Shown here one piece after another: positions 9,028 to 19,284 of a stretch of 43,446 nucleotides of DNA. The DNA is taken from positions 1 to 43,446 of the forward strand of contig DAHXOQ010000003.1 in NCBI GenBank assembly GCA_027364815.1, written 5' to 3'. The notes below the pieces were generated by a model, which saw only the letters and a list, made by a program, of their open reading frames with translations, did not search any database and was not told where the DNA came from. How positions within the stretch are numbered: the stretch's first letter is position 1; the number at the start of each line of letters is the position of its first letter. The position numbers and the translations under genes are program-made. The stretch comes from Acidobacteriaceae bacterium (GTDB lineage Bacteria > Acidobacteriota > Terriglobia > Terriglobales > Acidobacteriaceae).

Positions 9028-10515
9028 TCAAGCTTCCCATGTCAGCAAGGCTGCGCTTGCGGCGGGGATGAGACAAGATGCCACGCCACTCTCCAGTTTA
9101 GAATGCTCAACCTTGTCAGCGCGCCACGATCCACTCATGCCCACGGGAGCGCCGGAGAAAGTGACATCGCTCAGGCTTTCCAGAGTTGGGGCAATTAACC
9201 GTTGAATCGCGATTCTGCCACTCGAAACATTCGCCTGCATGGTCAGATTGAAATTCATTGCCGGGTTCTTGTTAATGATCACGGCTTGAAGCTTTCCTGC
9301 CGGGCTTTTTAACGTGTGGCAAACGAGAGAATGAGATTCGTCTGTGGAAACTCCGGAAATATCCAGACGGTTCTGGATTAACTGTCCACCCAGAATCTGT
9401 GAAAAGAGCAGCAATGCGTAATACTCCGGACGCGCTACAAATCCGTTTTCAACGTTGCCAACGATTGGGGAGTACCATCCATAACCGCCGCTATGGAAGT
9501 TAATTCCGCTGCCGCCCAGCAGCGCCACTTGAAAGATCAAATCGAGCGCCCATAACGAGGAGGCAAACGAATTGCTGACTCCGGGTTTTCCGCCATGGAA
9601 ACAGGAATTGGTTTCGGTTAACCGATAAGGCAGATTCGATTCAGCCATTGCCTGACGAATGTTCGGAATCTCATCATCCCAACGTGGATTGGTGGCAGAA
9701 AAGAGGTTCTCGATTGTCGAGGCAGGACTTGTTGGCGGGCCCTCAGCATAGTAGTGGGTGGTCAGGAGCATCACCTTATCGGCAAACTGTTTTGCAAAAT
9801 CGCTGACCCAGGCCCCGGTGATAGCGCTATCGGGGCCGGCAACTTTGAGATGCGGCAAGCGCGCGCTTACGGCGTTATAAAAACTAGTCCACTCTTTTGT
9901 ATACGCCGCAAAATCATAATCAGCCGGGCGCAGACCTTTTTTGGCATAGTTGTCCACTTCATTTCCGAACTGGAAACAAATCAGCCTGTCGCCGAGAATT
10001 TCAGAAACAGCGGCGGCCTCTTCAGCGGCTTGTTCTGGTGTGCCGCTGACCAGGTTTAAGCCGAAGATGCAGCGCCATTGAGTCATATCCAGGAATTCGC
10101 GCAAATTGCGTATTGCCTGCGGAGTCTTATGCGATGTGACCAGGGGCAGCTTTCCCTCATCCGGACCGACAGAAGTGACTTCAGCTTTGTTAGTGCTTGT
10201 ACTAGATGCAGCCTCAGGTGACCAGAATGAAGATCCGCTGGTATTGCCTCCGATACGCAATACACCATTAGGGCCCAGTTGTTTGAAAAAGCCGGCGAAG
10301 TCAACGTTCATTGGCGAGAAAAAATCAGGGGTAGCTAACTGCGCGGACTCGTAGCTGAAACCAAGAAAGTCGGAAGCAATTGCATTTTGTACGTGGTTGG
10401 TTTGGACTGTCAGCCGCGCTTGTGCAAGCGGCTTGCCTGCAGCCAGTAATGTTCTGGAAAAAGCGGCCAACGTGAGTGAAACGCTGGCATCAATCAAAAA
10501 TTTTCTTCGGTTCAT
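9028..10515 (-). CDS. GH79-like glycoside hydrolase (beta-glucuronidase-type), exported
   Basis: MNRRKFLIDASVSLTLAAFSRTLLAA signal; FQFGNEVDNY (acid/base GNE) and LTETNSCFHGG (nucleophile TETNS); GINFHSGGYGWYSPI. Confidence 0.72.
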   Translation of the reverse strand: MNRRKFLIDASVSLTLAAFSRTLLAAGKPLAQARLTVQTNHVQNAIASDFLGFSYESAQLATPDFFSPMNVDFAGFFKQLGPNGVLRIGGNTSGSSFWSPEAASSTSTNKAEVTSVGPDEGKLPLVTSHKTPQAIRNLREFLDMTQWRCIFGLNLVSGTPEQAAEEAAAVSEILGDRLICFQFGNEVDNYAKKGLRPADYDFAAYTKEWTSFYNAVSARLPHLKVAGPDSAITGAWVSDFAKQFADKVMLLTTHYYAEGPPTSPASTIENLFSATNPRWDDEIPNIRQAMAESNLPYRLTETNSCFHGGKPGVSNSFASSLWALDLIFQVALLGGSGINFHSGGYGWYSPIVGNVENGFVARPEYYALLLFSQILGGQLIQNRLDISGVSTDESHSLVCHTLKSPAGKLQAVIINKNPAMNFNLTMQANVSSGRIAIQRLIAPTLESLSDVTFSGAPVGMSGSWRADKVEHSKLESGVASCLIPAASAALLTWEA

Positions 10516-10696
10516 AATGCCGATCCTCAAGGAGTAAAAAATCTGCGATGCAACAAACCTTGCCGGGAAGCCATCCGAGCGCCAGGCTGGTTCTGAACGC
10601 AGTCGTTGAATCCGCAAAGGCTTTATTAAGAGCCATTCGGTATAGGGGGTGTATCGTGCGAGCGACAAGAACGCCACCCGCACGATGGTATGCAAG

Positions 10697-13600
10697 TTAG
10701 AAGAAAATCTGGCCGAAGAGCTGCATAGCCCTGCCCCCAACGGTGACGCTGGAGATTTGGCCGATATGCCCCTTACCGATGCTGTTGTCAGGCAGATCAA
10801 AGCTCGGATGGTTGAACACGTTTGTAGCGTCAGCGCGGATTTCCATTTTGACGCCGGAGTAAATTGAAAACGTTTTTCCTAGTGAGAGATTGACGTTGAT
10901 CAGATCCGGCCCGTACAGCGGGTTTCTGGAAGAGTTGCCGAATGTCGCAGGTGTTGGTGCGGCATACGCGTTGACGTTGAACCACGACTGAATGGTGTGA
11001 TAAGTGCCGGATAAAGGATTACCGACGACATTCGGGAACTGCTGGCCAGCCTGGCGGTATGAAGTGTTCGTTTTCATGATCGGAGTGAATGGGTTACCGG
11101 TTTGGGCAAGCACCGTTGTGGCAATATGCCATCCGCCGACCACTTCGTCCAGAATCGTGTTGTTGTTGAGGAATTGCTTTCCTTTGCCGAATGGCAGTTC
11201 ATACGTGGCAATACCCTTGAACATATGCCGTATATCAAAGTTGGAGGGGCCGTAGTTTGCATCGGGGGCATAGGAGCGTTGAAAGTATGTGTTGCCCGAT
11301 TTTCCACCCCAGCCAGCCGAATCCTGGTCGTCAAGAAAATGTGACCAGGTGTAGTTAACGGAGAACTCCAAGCCATAGCTGAGCCGTTTCTGAAGCGAAG
11401 CCTGCAAGGAGTTGTAGTTGGAGATTGCATTGTTTGTGCTGCCGCTGATGCCTTGATATTGTGTGTAAGGCCTTGCGTTGGTTGACCCCTTGGCATCATT
11501 GGGCCCGAGTTCACTTTCCGGTACCTGGTTGATGTCAACCGGGAAGGCCAAGTTGAATCCATGGCTTCCGACATAAGCAAGCTCAGCCATGAAGTTCGGG
11601 CTAAGCTGACGCTGAACATCCAGGTTCCACTGATAAATTTTGGGCACCGGCGTGTGATATTGGTTGTAACTTACAGCTTGTCCATTAAATGCTGTCGGGT
11701 CTGTAGAAGCAGCGATATAGAGCGAGTTGACGCTTTTCCCACCCGCACCCTGATAGTTTGTATTTCCGTCCGATGACAGCAAAACGACAGGCAAGACGCC
11801 GTTAGTTGTATCCGAATAACTTCCTTTGGAGCCGAAAGCCGCGCCAAGGCCAGTACCGTACGTGTCCGTGCTCAAGATGTAGGCATACAAGCCGAAGCCG
11901 CCACGGATGGTTGTGCTGGGTGTTATGAGATAAGAAAAGCCCACTCTGGGGAGAAAAGTATTCCACATGGATGCCTGCAACGAAGTACGGCCATTTGCGG
12001 CTGTAGAGCCATACCACATGGCACCCGATGAGAGGGATGCCTGGTTATATACCAGAGGGTCAAAGACCATCTCATTGCCTTTGACTTCAGACCATCCGGT
12101 CATTCCCTGATAGCGAAGTCCAATATTCAAAGTGAATGACGGGCGCACTTTGTAACTGTCCTGAATGAAGAGCTGCGGGCTCTTTAAGCGTCCGCCAAAC
12201 TCGGGTGTGACCTGTGCCGACCAACTCTGAGCCTGTCCCAGAAGAAAATCAGCGACGCCCAAACCTGTGGTGCTACTGGTTCCCTTTGTTGAGGCTGTAT
12301 ATGCGCCGGAGAATTGCATGGTGCCGCCGTTGATGTTGCCGCTGCCACCGGTAGAATTGATTTGTTCAATCAGGAATTCGCCGCCTGCGTGCAAGACATG
12401 CTTACCGCGCGTGATAGTGAATACATCGGATGGATCGTAAACGAACTGCTTTTGAGCTTCATTGACAGCCGGTTGCAGTGTGTATTCACTGTTCACGCCA
12501 ATGGTAGGAAAGATGTCGGCCTTAGAGAACTGCCATCCGAGTGAGGTGGGGAATCCCCTGTTCAACGAGTAAGGTTCAACATAGTAGAACTCCTGGGTAA
12601 ATCCAAGTCTTGCCTCATTGACTTTGTTATTCCCAATCGTCCACACATCGGAGATTTGCGCGTTGTTGTGACTGCCATCTTGATGCTGGCAGTTAATTGG
12701 ACAGATGCCCTGATTGAGGTTGAGTTGAGGGGCGTCACCTTCGGTTTCAGAAATAGTAAGCCTGTGATTAGGTGTTACGTCGTAATCGAGGCGGCCAAAA
12801 AATGCCGTGACCGTGGAAGTGCTGGGCACATTGTAAAAGTAGTTGTTCGTCGGGATGCCGTTGACGACGGTCGGCGTATTGTTGGGAGTCGGGTAGAAGG
12901 CGGCAATCGCCTTAGCAACAGTGTCAATCATTGACTCAGGAATCTTGTTTCCATTGCCGTATTCGCTGGCAAAGGACAGACGGTGTACAACACCGCTGGA
13001 GTCGATAGTCTGAGTGGTAGGGTCATAGATTGTAGGCATGCCAGTGAAGTCACCGCCAAGCATGGCTGCCGTGGGTACAGTAATGAAACCGTTTGCAGCT
13101 CCTCCGTGATTGAGGGTTTTGTCAAAATCGAAGAAGAAGAACATTTTCTTCTTCAGGACTGGGCCACCAACATTGAAGCCAAAATTGTTGTAATGCAAAA
13201 TGGGAACACTGGCAGTGGCACCGAAGGAATAGGGAGCTGCATTGAGCGCGTTGTTCTGAAAATACTCGTATCCCTTGCCATGAAACTGGCTGCTTCCACT
13301 CTTGGTGATCTGGTTATAAATGACGCCGCCGATACCATATTGCGCGGAGAAGGAGGAGTCATTGACCTGCACTTCAGCGATAGTTTGAAAAATTGAGACA
13401 TCCGCATTTTCACTGCCCGGCAAAGTGGCTGTGGCGCCGTCATTGAGAATATTGCTGTAAGCCAGGTTTCCGTTGACCGCGGTGTGTTGACCAGAGTTAA
13501 CGGGACTGATGCTTTTCTTGGTGTAAGGAACTCCGGATGCGCCCGGCAGAAGGACGATAAAGTTGGTCCAATTTGCCCCGATTTGCGGCAGTTGCTCAAG

Positions 13601-14089
13601 GTTCCTGCCAGTCAGCGTGGTCGATTGATCGCCACTTTCACTTTGCAACAGTGGAATGTCCGCGTGGACAACAATCTCCTGCTCGGTTGAGCCGATCTTG
13701 AGTTGAACATTAACAGTCGATTCACCGACCATAATGGAGATGGGACCGCGCACATACGTGGCAAAGCCCTGCTTCTTAAATGTGAGCGTGTAGTGATCCG
13801 GCACGATCGATCCCGTTTCATAGAGACCGGAATCGTTGGTTACATAGGTGCGACTGACATTTTTGTCGACATCGTCGAGAGTGATAGTCACACCCGGCAC
13901 CAGTGCGCCATTGACGTCCGTGACTGTGCCGCGAATATCACCTGAATTAGTGTTTTGAGCATGCGAGCTAATGCTCGAAAAGATCATCAGTAGTGACAAC
14001 AGCAGCAGCATTTCAAGTTTGCGATAAGATGCGAACGTTGCCAACGTTCTGTATTGGTTGTTCCAATTTGATCTTGCTGAGTGATTCAT
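10697..14089 (-). CDS. TonB-dependent receptor with N-terminal carboxypeptidase-regulatory-like domain (Oar/acidobacterial type)
   Basis: Signal peptide, DIRGTVTDVNGALVPGVTITL domain, SVTVGGRAMQLFGQIFF C-terminal beta strand ending in F; start placed at 14089. Confidence 0.85.
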   Translation of the reverse strand: MNHSARSNWNNQYRTLATFASYRKLEMLLLLSLLMIFSSISSHAQNTNSGDIRGTVTDVNGALVPGVTITLDDVDKNVSRTYVTNDSGLYETGSIVPDHYTLTFKKQGFATYVRGPISIMVGESTVNVQLKIGSTEQEIVVHADIPLLQSESGDQSTTLTGRNLEQLPQIGANWTNFIVLLPGASGVPYTKKSISPVNSGQHTAVNGNLAYSNILNDGATATLPGSENADVSIFQTIAEVQVNDSSFSAQYGIGGVIYNQITKSGSSQFHGKGYEYFQNNALNAAPYSFGATASVPILHYNNFGFNVGGPVLKKKMFFFFDFDKTLNHGGAANGFITVPTAAMLGGDFTGMPTIYDPTTQTIDSSGVVHRLSFASEYGNGNKIPESMIDTVAKAIAAFYPTPNNTPTVVNGIPTNNYFYNVPSTSTVTAFFGRLDYDVTPNHRLTISETEGDAPQLNLNQGICPINCQHQDGSHNNAQISDVWTIGNNKVNEARLGFTQEFYYVEPYSLNRGFPTSLGWQFSKADIFPTIGVNSEYTLQPAVNEAQKQFVYDPSDVFTITRGKHVLHAGGEFLIEQINSTGGSGNINGGTMQFSGAYTASTKGTSSTTGLGVADFLLGQAQSWSAQVTPEFGGRLKSPQLFIQDSYKVRPSFTLNIGLRYQGMTGWSEVKGNEMVFDPLVYNQASLSSGAMWYGSTAANGRTSLQASMWNTFLPRVGFSYLITPSTTIRGGFGLYAYILSTDTYGTGLGAAFGSKGSYSDTTNGVLPVVLLSSDGNTNYQGAGGKSVNSLYIAASTDPTAFNGQAVSYNQYHTPVPKIYQWNLDVQRQLSPNFMAELAYVGSHGFNLAFPVDINQVPESELGPNDAKGSTNARPYTQYQGISGSTNNAISNYNSLQASLQKRLSYGLEFSVNYTWSHFLDDQDSAGWGGKSGNTYFQRSYAPDANYGPSNFDIRHMFKGIATYELPFGKGKQFLNNNTILDEVVGGWHIATTVLAQTGNPFTPIMKTNTSYRQAGQQFPNVVGNPLSGTYHTIQSWFNVNAYAAPTPATFGNSSRNPLYGPDLINVNLSLGKTFSIYSGVKMEIRADATNVFNHPSFDLPDNSIGKGHIGQISSVTVGGRAMQLFGQIFF

Positions 14090-14390
14090 GTCCCTGCCTC
14101 CATCAATTTTCTCTAATTGACCGTTGTCCGTGTTGACTCGTCTTAAACTGCCCGCTCTGCTCCCTGCAGTAACAAATGCGCGGAGTGCAGTTTTCAAGTC
14201 ACTAGATACACGCGGTTCGATTAGGCAACCATACTCAACACGGCAAGCAAACCTTTGGAAGTGACTGAATGTCACGGTAACGCTACCGTAATCACGGGGT
14301 GTGCGGGTTACGTGGGACCTTATGTTTAACAAGAAGATACGCGCCATAACCGGTAACAATTCTTGCTAATCTTCTACTGCATCGCAGATA

Positions 14391-15770
14391 ATGGCTGATT
14401 GTAGAGGAGAGTTGCTCTTGGCAGATTTTAACGGCAGTCGTATTTCTGCAGAGGAAAGCACACAAGCTCTTCTCAATGATCCTCGCTGGCAGGTTGCAGA
14501 AAGAGCATCACAGAGTCAGGAGCTATGCCGGGCAACGCAACTGCGCGCAATCCTACTATATATAGTTCGTCAGGCCATTCTTGCGCCGGAAGAACAAATA
14601 CACGAATTCGATATTGCACATCGAGTCCTGGGCCGGCAGGATGATTTCAACCCGCTGGACGACAACATTGTCAGGGTTCAGATGACGCGTTTGCGGAAGA
14701 GGCTGGATGCTTATTTTTCTACTGCTGGCAAGGATGAAGAATTCATCATTTCAGTACTTCCAGGAAGTTATAAAGCCGTCTTTAGCCCGCGCAAAGAGCT
14801 GCCGCAGGAGAGAATTCAAGAGAATGAAATCGGTAGTAGCGCAGATGTCATAGTCGATACGGAAGTGATGCCCGCTGTTTTTGAGAAACCTGCGAAGGCA
14901 AAGAGTTTTTATCTGCGTTATCTGCTGATAATTGCTGTTGCACTGGCACTCGGATATTTCGGCGGTGACCACGTTTGGTCTATAACGAACCGTAGCCAGG
15001 CTCCGGCTACCATTTCAAACCCGCTGATTAGACAAATTTTTACCCCACATGCAGTTGTCAACGTAGTGGTGGCCGATGCCGCACTAGTCCTGCTTCAGGA
15101 TGCTGTTCACAGTGATATACCATTGTCCGAATACCTGGATCACAGCTATCCCGACAGATTGCTGGATACGATCAATAATCCAGACCTGAAAACAACGCTC
15201 AAAGCAGTCACACACCATAGTTTGACAAGCCTGAATAATGTGGATGTAGCAGAACGATGTTCTCATTGGGGCACGATTTCCGGATCGAAGGTCTATATAC
15301 GATATGCGCGATATATGCATGTACGCGATTTTGAGCAGGGTAATTTTGTCATCGTCGGAAGCAGACGCTCTAATCTCTGGACAAGCCTCTTTGAAGGCAA
15401 TTTGAACTTTTACCTTGAAGAAGACCCGGCCACGCACACCTTCCATTTCAGAAATCGAAAGCCGAAGCCAGGTGAACCGCAGATTTATGAAGCGCAATAC
15501 GAAGGTTCAGGAGTTCATATTGGCTATGTGGATATTGCCATTCTGCCTAATCTGACTGGCACCGGTACGGTTCTGCTTTTTAATGGCTTGCGCATGGAAA
15601 ATAATGAAGCGGCCTCCAATTTGATATTTGACAGTGAAGTCCCCGATTCATTGAAACATACATTGTCCACAATTTCCGCCACATCTAAAACGGAAATATT
15701 GCTTCGAGTTCGTAGTATCGGTGGAGCGGAAAATGGATGGGAAGTTGTGTCTATCCACTCCTCGAATTAA
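14391..15770 (+). CDS. Winged-helix-type transcriptional regulator with one TM helix and a C-terminal sensor-like domain
   Basis: FDIAHRVLGRQDDFNPLDDNIVRVQMTRLRKRLDAYFSTAG...FIISVLPGSYKAVF resembles acidobacterial/CadC-like DNA-binding N-termini; TM segment YLRYLLIIAVALALGYFGG. Confidence 0.65.
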   Translation: MADCRGELLLADFNGSRISAEESTQALLNDPRWQVAERASQSQELCRATQLRAILLYIVRQAILAPEEQIHEFDIAHRVLGRQDDFNPLDDNIVRVQMTRLRKRLDAYFSTAGKDEEFIISVLPGSYKAVFSPRKELPQERIQENEIGSSADVIVDTEVMPAVFEKPAKAKSFYLRYLLIIAVALALGYFGGDHVWSITNRSQAPATISNPLIRQIFTPHAVVNVVVADAALVLLQDAVHSDIPLSEYLDHSYPDRLLDTINNPDLKTTLKAVTHHSLTSLNNVDVAERCSHWGTISGSKVYIRYARYMHVRDFEQGNFVIVGSRRSNLWTSLFEGNLNFYLEEDPATHTFHFRNRKPKPGEPQIYEAQYEGSGVHIGYVDIAILPNLTGTGTVLLFNGLRMENNEAASNLIFDSEVPDSLKHTLSTISATSKTEILLRVRSIGGAENGWEVVSIHSSN

Positions 15771-16208
15771 GCAGAGGCAGATTCGATCTGCATTGTGTAC
15801 ATCTGATAAATCACTAAATTTCACGAAGCGTTCTCGCTTTAGCCTTGTGCGAAGATCTGGATGGAATCATTCAGGTGTAAGTTGGCTCTTGTTGCGCAGC
15901 CATCACTGGAGAGAGGCTTACATAGCATAGAGGTGAAATCGTTCGCGGGCTACAGTGCCCCATTGTCTGAACTGTTTTGCTCATTATGAATTCAGCGGAT
16001 TGCGGAAGTAAGCGATGTAAACAAAGAAATCATTGACAAAACTTTAGGTTAAAGATAATTATCATAGGCAGCCTCAATCGATTCTTCAGCACACCAAACA
16101 TATGCAGGCATGGGCCAGCGGAAGACCACCGTTGCGCGCCGGACTCTGAATTCCGACCAAAATTTACGAAGTCCACTGCTAATGAAACCCACAATTTTAG
16201 GAGAAGCC

Positions 16209-18506
16209 ATGCAGCTTACTTGGATAGGACGGTACGTTTTCAGCGCATTGAACAGTGGAGCCAACGAATCTCAGAAACAGGCAGCGACTCGCCGTCACGT
16301 CGTGAATCGACTTTTTGTGATACTGCTGGCCGTAGTAGCCTCCTCAATACTTGCCGGGTGCGGGGGGAGCGCCTCAAAGACTGTCACACTGGAGGCCGCA
16401 CCGTCCACAATATCGATCACGCCCGGAGGAGCACCCCAGGCGATGACCGTGATCGCCGTACCGGCGAACGGGTTTTCGAGCCCCGTGCAGGTTACGCTGA
16501 GTACACTACCCACTGGAGTCACGGCAACGCCTTCTACGCTTACTTTAACGCCTGGGACGCTGGGGCAAATCATGCTGTCGGTCGCTTCCAACGCCACACC
16601 GGGAAGCACGAAAATCACACTGACAGGAACAGCGAGTACATTGACGCAGAATGCGACTTCCATTTTGGCAGTGGGTGCACTTCCGCCACCTATGACCTCG
16701 GCAACGTTGAGCAATACGTTTTTTGACTTCGGCGACAATCTGGTTAACAATCCGCTGACGCAGACTGTGGCCGTGGTGACCAATACAGGCCCAGACACAC
16801 TAACGATGAATCCGGTTTTGACGGGCGATGCAAGCTACGTGATCGTGGCCAACCAATCGTGCGGCGCGACACTGGCGCCTGCTGCTACCTGCAATATGGT
16901 TCTCAGCTACGATCCTTCCGTTGCGTCGGCGCCGAATGAGCAGAATGCGGTTCTGAATATGGGCTTTGGTGACGTTTCGGCAGCAACGCCACAAACGGTG
17001 TCAATCACCGGAACTTCGGCGATGATGCCCACTGGCACGGTGACAGCCACGGATAATCCCCAGGTAGCTCTTTACACCATGACACTTCCGTTCCCGGGCA
17101 GCATGACGGTGCAGTTTGGTCCGACAACGGGGTACGGGCTCAATACGTGGTCGCAATCGACGGATACGGCAGGCGGCACGGTGAGCATTTTTGTAGCGGG
17201 TATGAAGGCCAGCACTTCTTACCACATGGCAGCGACAGTTCAGTTTTCAAACGGCATTACTGCGACCGACACGGACCATACCTTTACGACGGCAGCGATA
17301 CCTTGGAGTTTCAATCTCAACCTGACGACCACAACCACCCAAGGCATGACGCCGCAATCGGGGCTTGAGTTGTTGAACCCGTTGAGTGGCGTAGTTGTGA
17401 CGGATCTCTCCGGCAACATTCTGTGGACATATCAAGATCCGAGTGACGGAAAAGTTGAATTCATGCAGGGCGTGAAGATGTTGCAGAATGGCGATATTCT
17501 CTTGAACATTGGTGTCTCGAATGCAATCCCGCTGCAGGGCTCGATCCCCCCAAATGCATTTGTTGAAATACGCGAGGTGAACCTGGCCGGGGACACGGTG
17601 CGGGAAATAACGATGAACGACCTGAATTCGGAACTGGCCACTGCCACGTGCGATGAATGCCATGTCACACTTCAGACCTTTCATCACGACGTGACTCCAT
17701 TACCGAATGGCCATTGGCTGCTGCTGGCCAATACTCTCAAGTATCTGTCGAGCACGACGACACCGCCTTTGACAAATGCACCTCCAGAGACCGTCCTGGG
17801 GGATGTGATTATAGATCTGGACCAGAATCTGCAACCCGTGTGGGTATGGAACGAATTCAATCATCTGGATCCCAACCGGCACCCCATGAGCTTCCCTGAC
17901 TGGACGCACACGAATGCCATCATTTACTCGCCGGATGATGGAAACATATTGGTTTCGATCCGGCACCAGAACTGGGTGATCAAAGTGGACTATGAGGACG
18001 GAACCGGCGACGGGAATGTCTTGTGGCACCTTGGCGAGGGCGGCGACTTCACGCTGGCCGGCGGAACGGATCCAACTGACTGGCAATACGCGCAGCATGG
18101 ACCTTCGTTCTTCAGTCCGAACCCGAGCGGCGTCTTCTCCCTGGGATTGATGGACAATGGAGACGACCGCCTGTTTCCTTCAGGCGTGACTTGTGGGGCC
18201 CAGGGAGCACCACCGTGTTTGTATTCGACGGTTCCGGTTTTCCAGATCAATGAGACCGGGAAAACTGCGACGTTGACCTTCCATCAGATCATTCCAGCCG
18301 CACAATACAACCTCTGGGGCGGAAACGCAGAGCAACTCGCGAATGGGAACGTGGAGTACGATCTCTGTGGCGTTGGTTCCAACTCGTATGTAAATGAGGT
18401 TACGCAGGAAGCTAATCCCCAGACGGTTTGGAACATGACTTCCACTGGTGTGAATCTGTATCGTGCATTTCGGATTCCGAGCTTCTACCCTGGTGTGCAA
18501 TGGTAG
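16209..18506 (+). CDS. Arylsulfotransferase (ASST)-like lipoprotein with N-terminal Ig-like/choice-of-anchor domains
   Basis: Lipobox ILAGCGG; TLSNTFFDFGDNLVNNPLTQTVAVVTNTG domain; ASST features WTHTNAIIYSPDDGNILVSIRHQNWVIKVD...GNVLWHLGEGG; SD AGGAG before ATG 16209. Confidence 0.75.
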   Translation: MQLTWIGRYVFSALNSGANESQKQAATRRHVVNRLFVILLAVVASSILAGCGGSASKTVTLEAAPSTISITPGGAPQAMTVIAVPANGFSSPVQVTLSTLPTGVTATPSTLTLTPGTLGQIMLSVASNATPGSTKITLTGTASTLTQNATSILAVGALPPPMTSATLSNTFFDFGDNLVNNPLTQTVAVVTNTGPDTLTMNPVLTGDASYVIVANQSCGATLAPAATCNMVLSYDPSVASAPNEQNAVLNMGFGDVSAATPQTVSITGTSAMMPTGTVTATDNPQVALYTMTLPFPGSMTVQFGPTTGYGLNTWSQSTDTAGGTVSIFVAGMKASTSYHMAATVQFSNGITATDTDHTFTTAAIPWSFNLNLTTTTTQGMTPQSGLELLNPLSGVVVTDLSGNILWTYQDPSDGKVEFMQGVKMLQNGDILLNIGVSNAIPLQGSIPPNAFVEIREVNLAGDTVREITMNDLNSELATATCDECHVTLQTFHHDVTPLPNGHWLLLANTLKYLSSTTTPPLTNAPPETVLGDVIIDLDQNLQPVWVWNEFNHLDPNRHPMSFPDWTHTNAIIYSPDDGNILVSIRHQNWVIKVDYEDGTGDGNVLWHLGEGGDFTLAGGTDPTDWQYAQHGPSFFSPNPSGVFSLGLMDNGDDRLFPSGVTCGAQGAPPCLYSTVPVFQINETGKTATLTFHQIIPAAQYNLWGGNAEQLANGNVEYDLCGVGSNSYVNEVTQEANPQTVWNMTSTGVNLYRAFRIPSFYPGVQW

Positions 18507-18526
18507 TTTGATTCGCCACGGCTGAG

Positions 18527-18550
18527 ACATGAAGCGATTTCGCTTCATGT
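18527..18550 (+). terminator. Hairpin 21 nt after ASST-like stop
   Basis: ACATGAAGCG-ATTT-CGCTTCATGT perfect 10-bp stem, no U-tract. Confidence 0.4.
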
Positions 18551-18995
18551 AGAGCAGTGCTTCAGTCTGCATGAAGTTTTGGTGATCGTGTCGGGTGGCT
18601 TTTTCTGCGAAAGAAGCCACCTGAGGCGAAGTGAATCATTTTCATCACAATGCGTGGTTCAGGCAAACCTGTGTGAAGATCGGCGGACAACGACGCAGCG
18701 GTACTGCATCTGATCAATTCGCACGGCTTTAGAAATTTGCAGATGACCAATACGCCTCCACCGCATCGTATGCAGATGGCCTAATACCCGGTAGGCCCGG
18801 CAAGGCGAGCAAGTTTACAGATTAAGCCAAGTGTCTCTTCAGTGAAGGGTTAACTGCTTTTAGTTTTAGCGCATCGCGTTGAATCTTGTTTTGGTATACG
18901 ATCGATTCTCTTCTCAACCTGATAGCTAAACCTGCCTCGGGTTGAATCTCGGGTTGAAGATTTTGGAAGTACGACTACTAAGCTATTGATAAATA

Positions 18996-19072
18996 TGGTA
19001 GGCACGACTGGACTCGAACCAGCGACCTCTTCCGTGTCAAGGAAGCGCTCTAACCAACTGAGCTACGCGCCT
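18996..19072 (-). tRNA. tRNA-Val (anticodon GAC)
   Basis: Reverse strand AGGCGCGTAGCTCAGTTGGTTAGAGCGCTTCCTTGACACGGAAGAGGTCGCTGGTTCGAGTCCAGTCGTGCCTACCA; 7-bp acceptor stem, T-loop TTCGAGT, encoded CCA. Confidence 0.95.
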
Positions 19073-19284
19073 GCGTTTGGATTCTTTATTCATCGCGCCC
19101 TGTAGTTGATTCCCAATAGGAGCAATTCATTTATTTTAGCAGGAATTCAGCCTCGAAGCGAAATCTTAAACGCCTGCGGGCAAACTAGCAGTGAGATTCT
19201 TCCTAGTCTGAGTTCAGCGATCTCGGTTATGATCATGCCCATAGAAATTTTCGCTCTTTGGGTTAGCTCCCTATTGGAGTTCTT

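Noticed and set aside
18996-19072. tRNA-Val as a possible integration (att) site
   Set aside because: No integrase, direct repeat of the tRNA 3' end or island-like content seen nearby.
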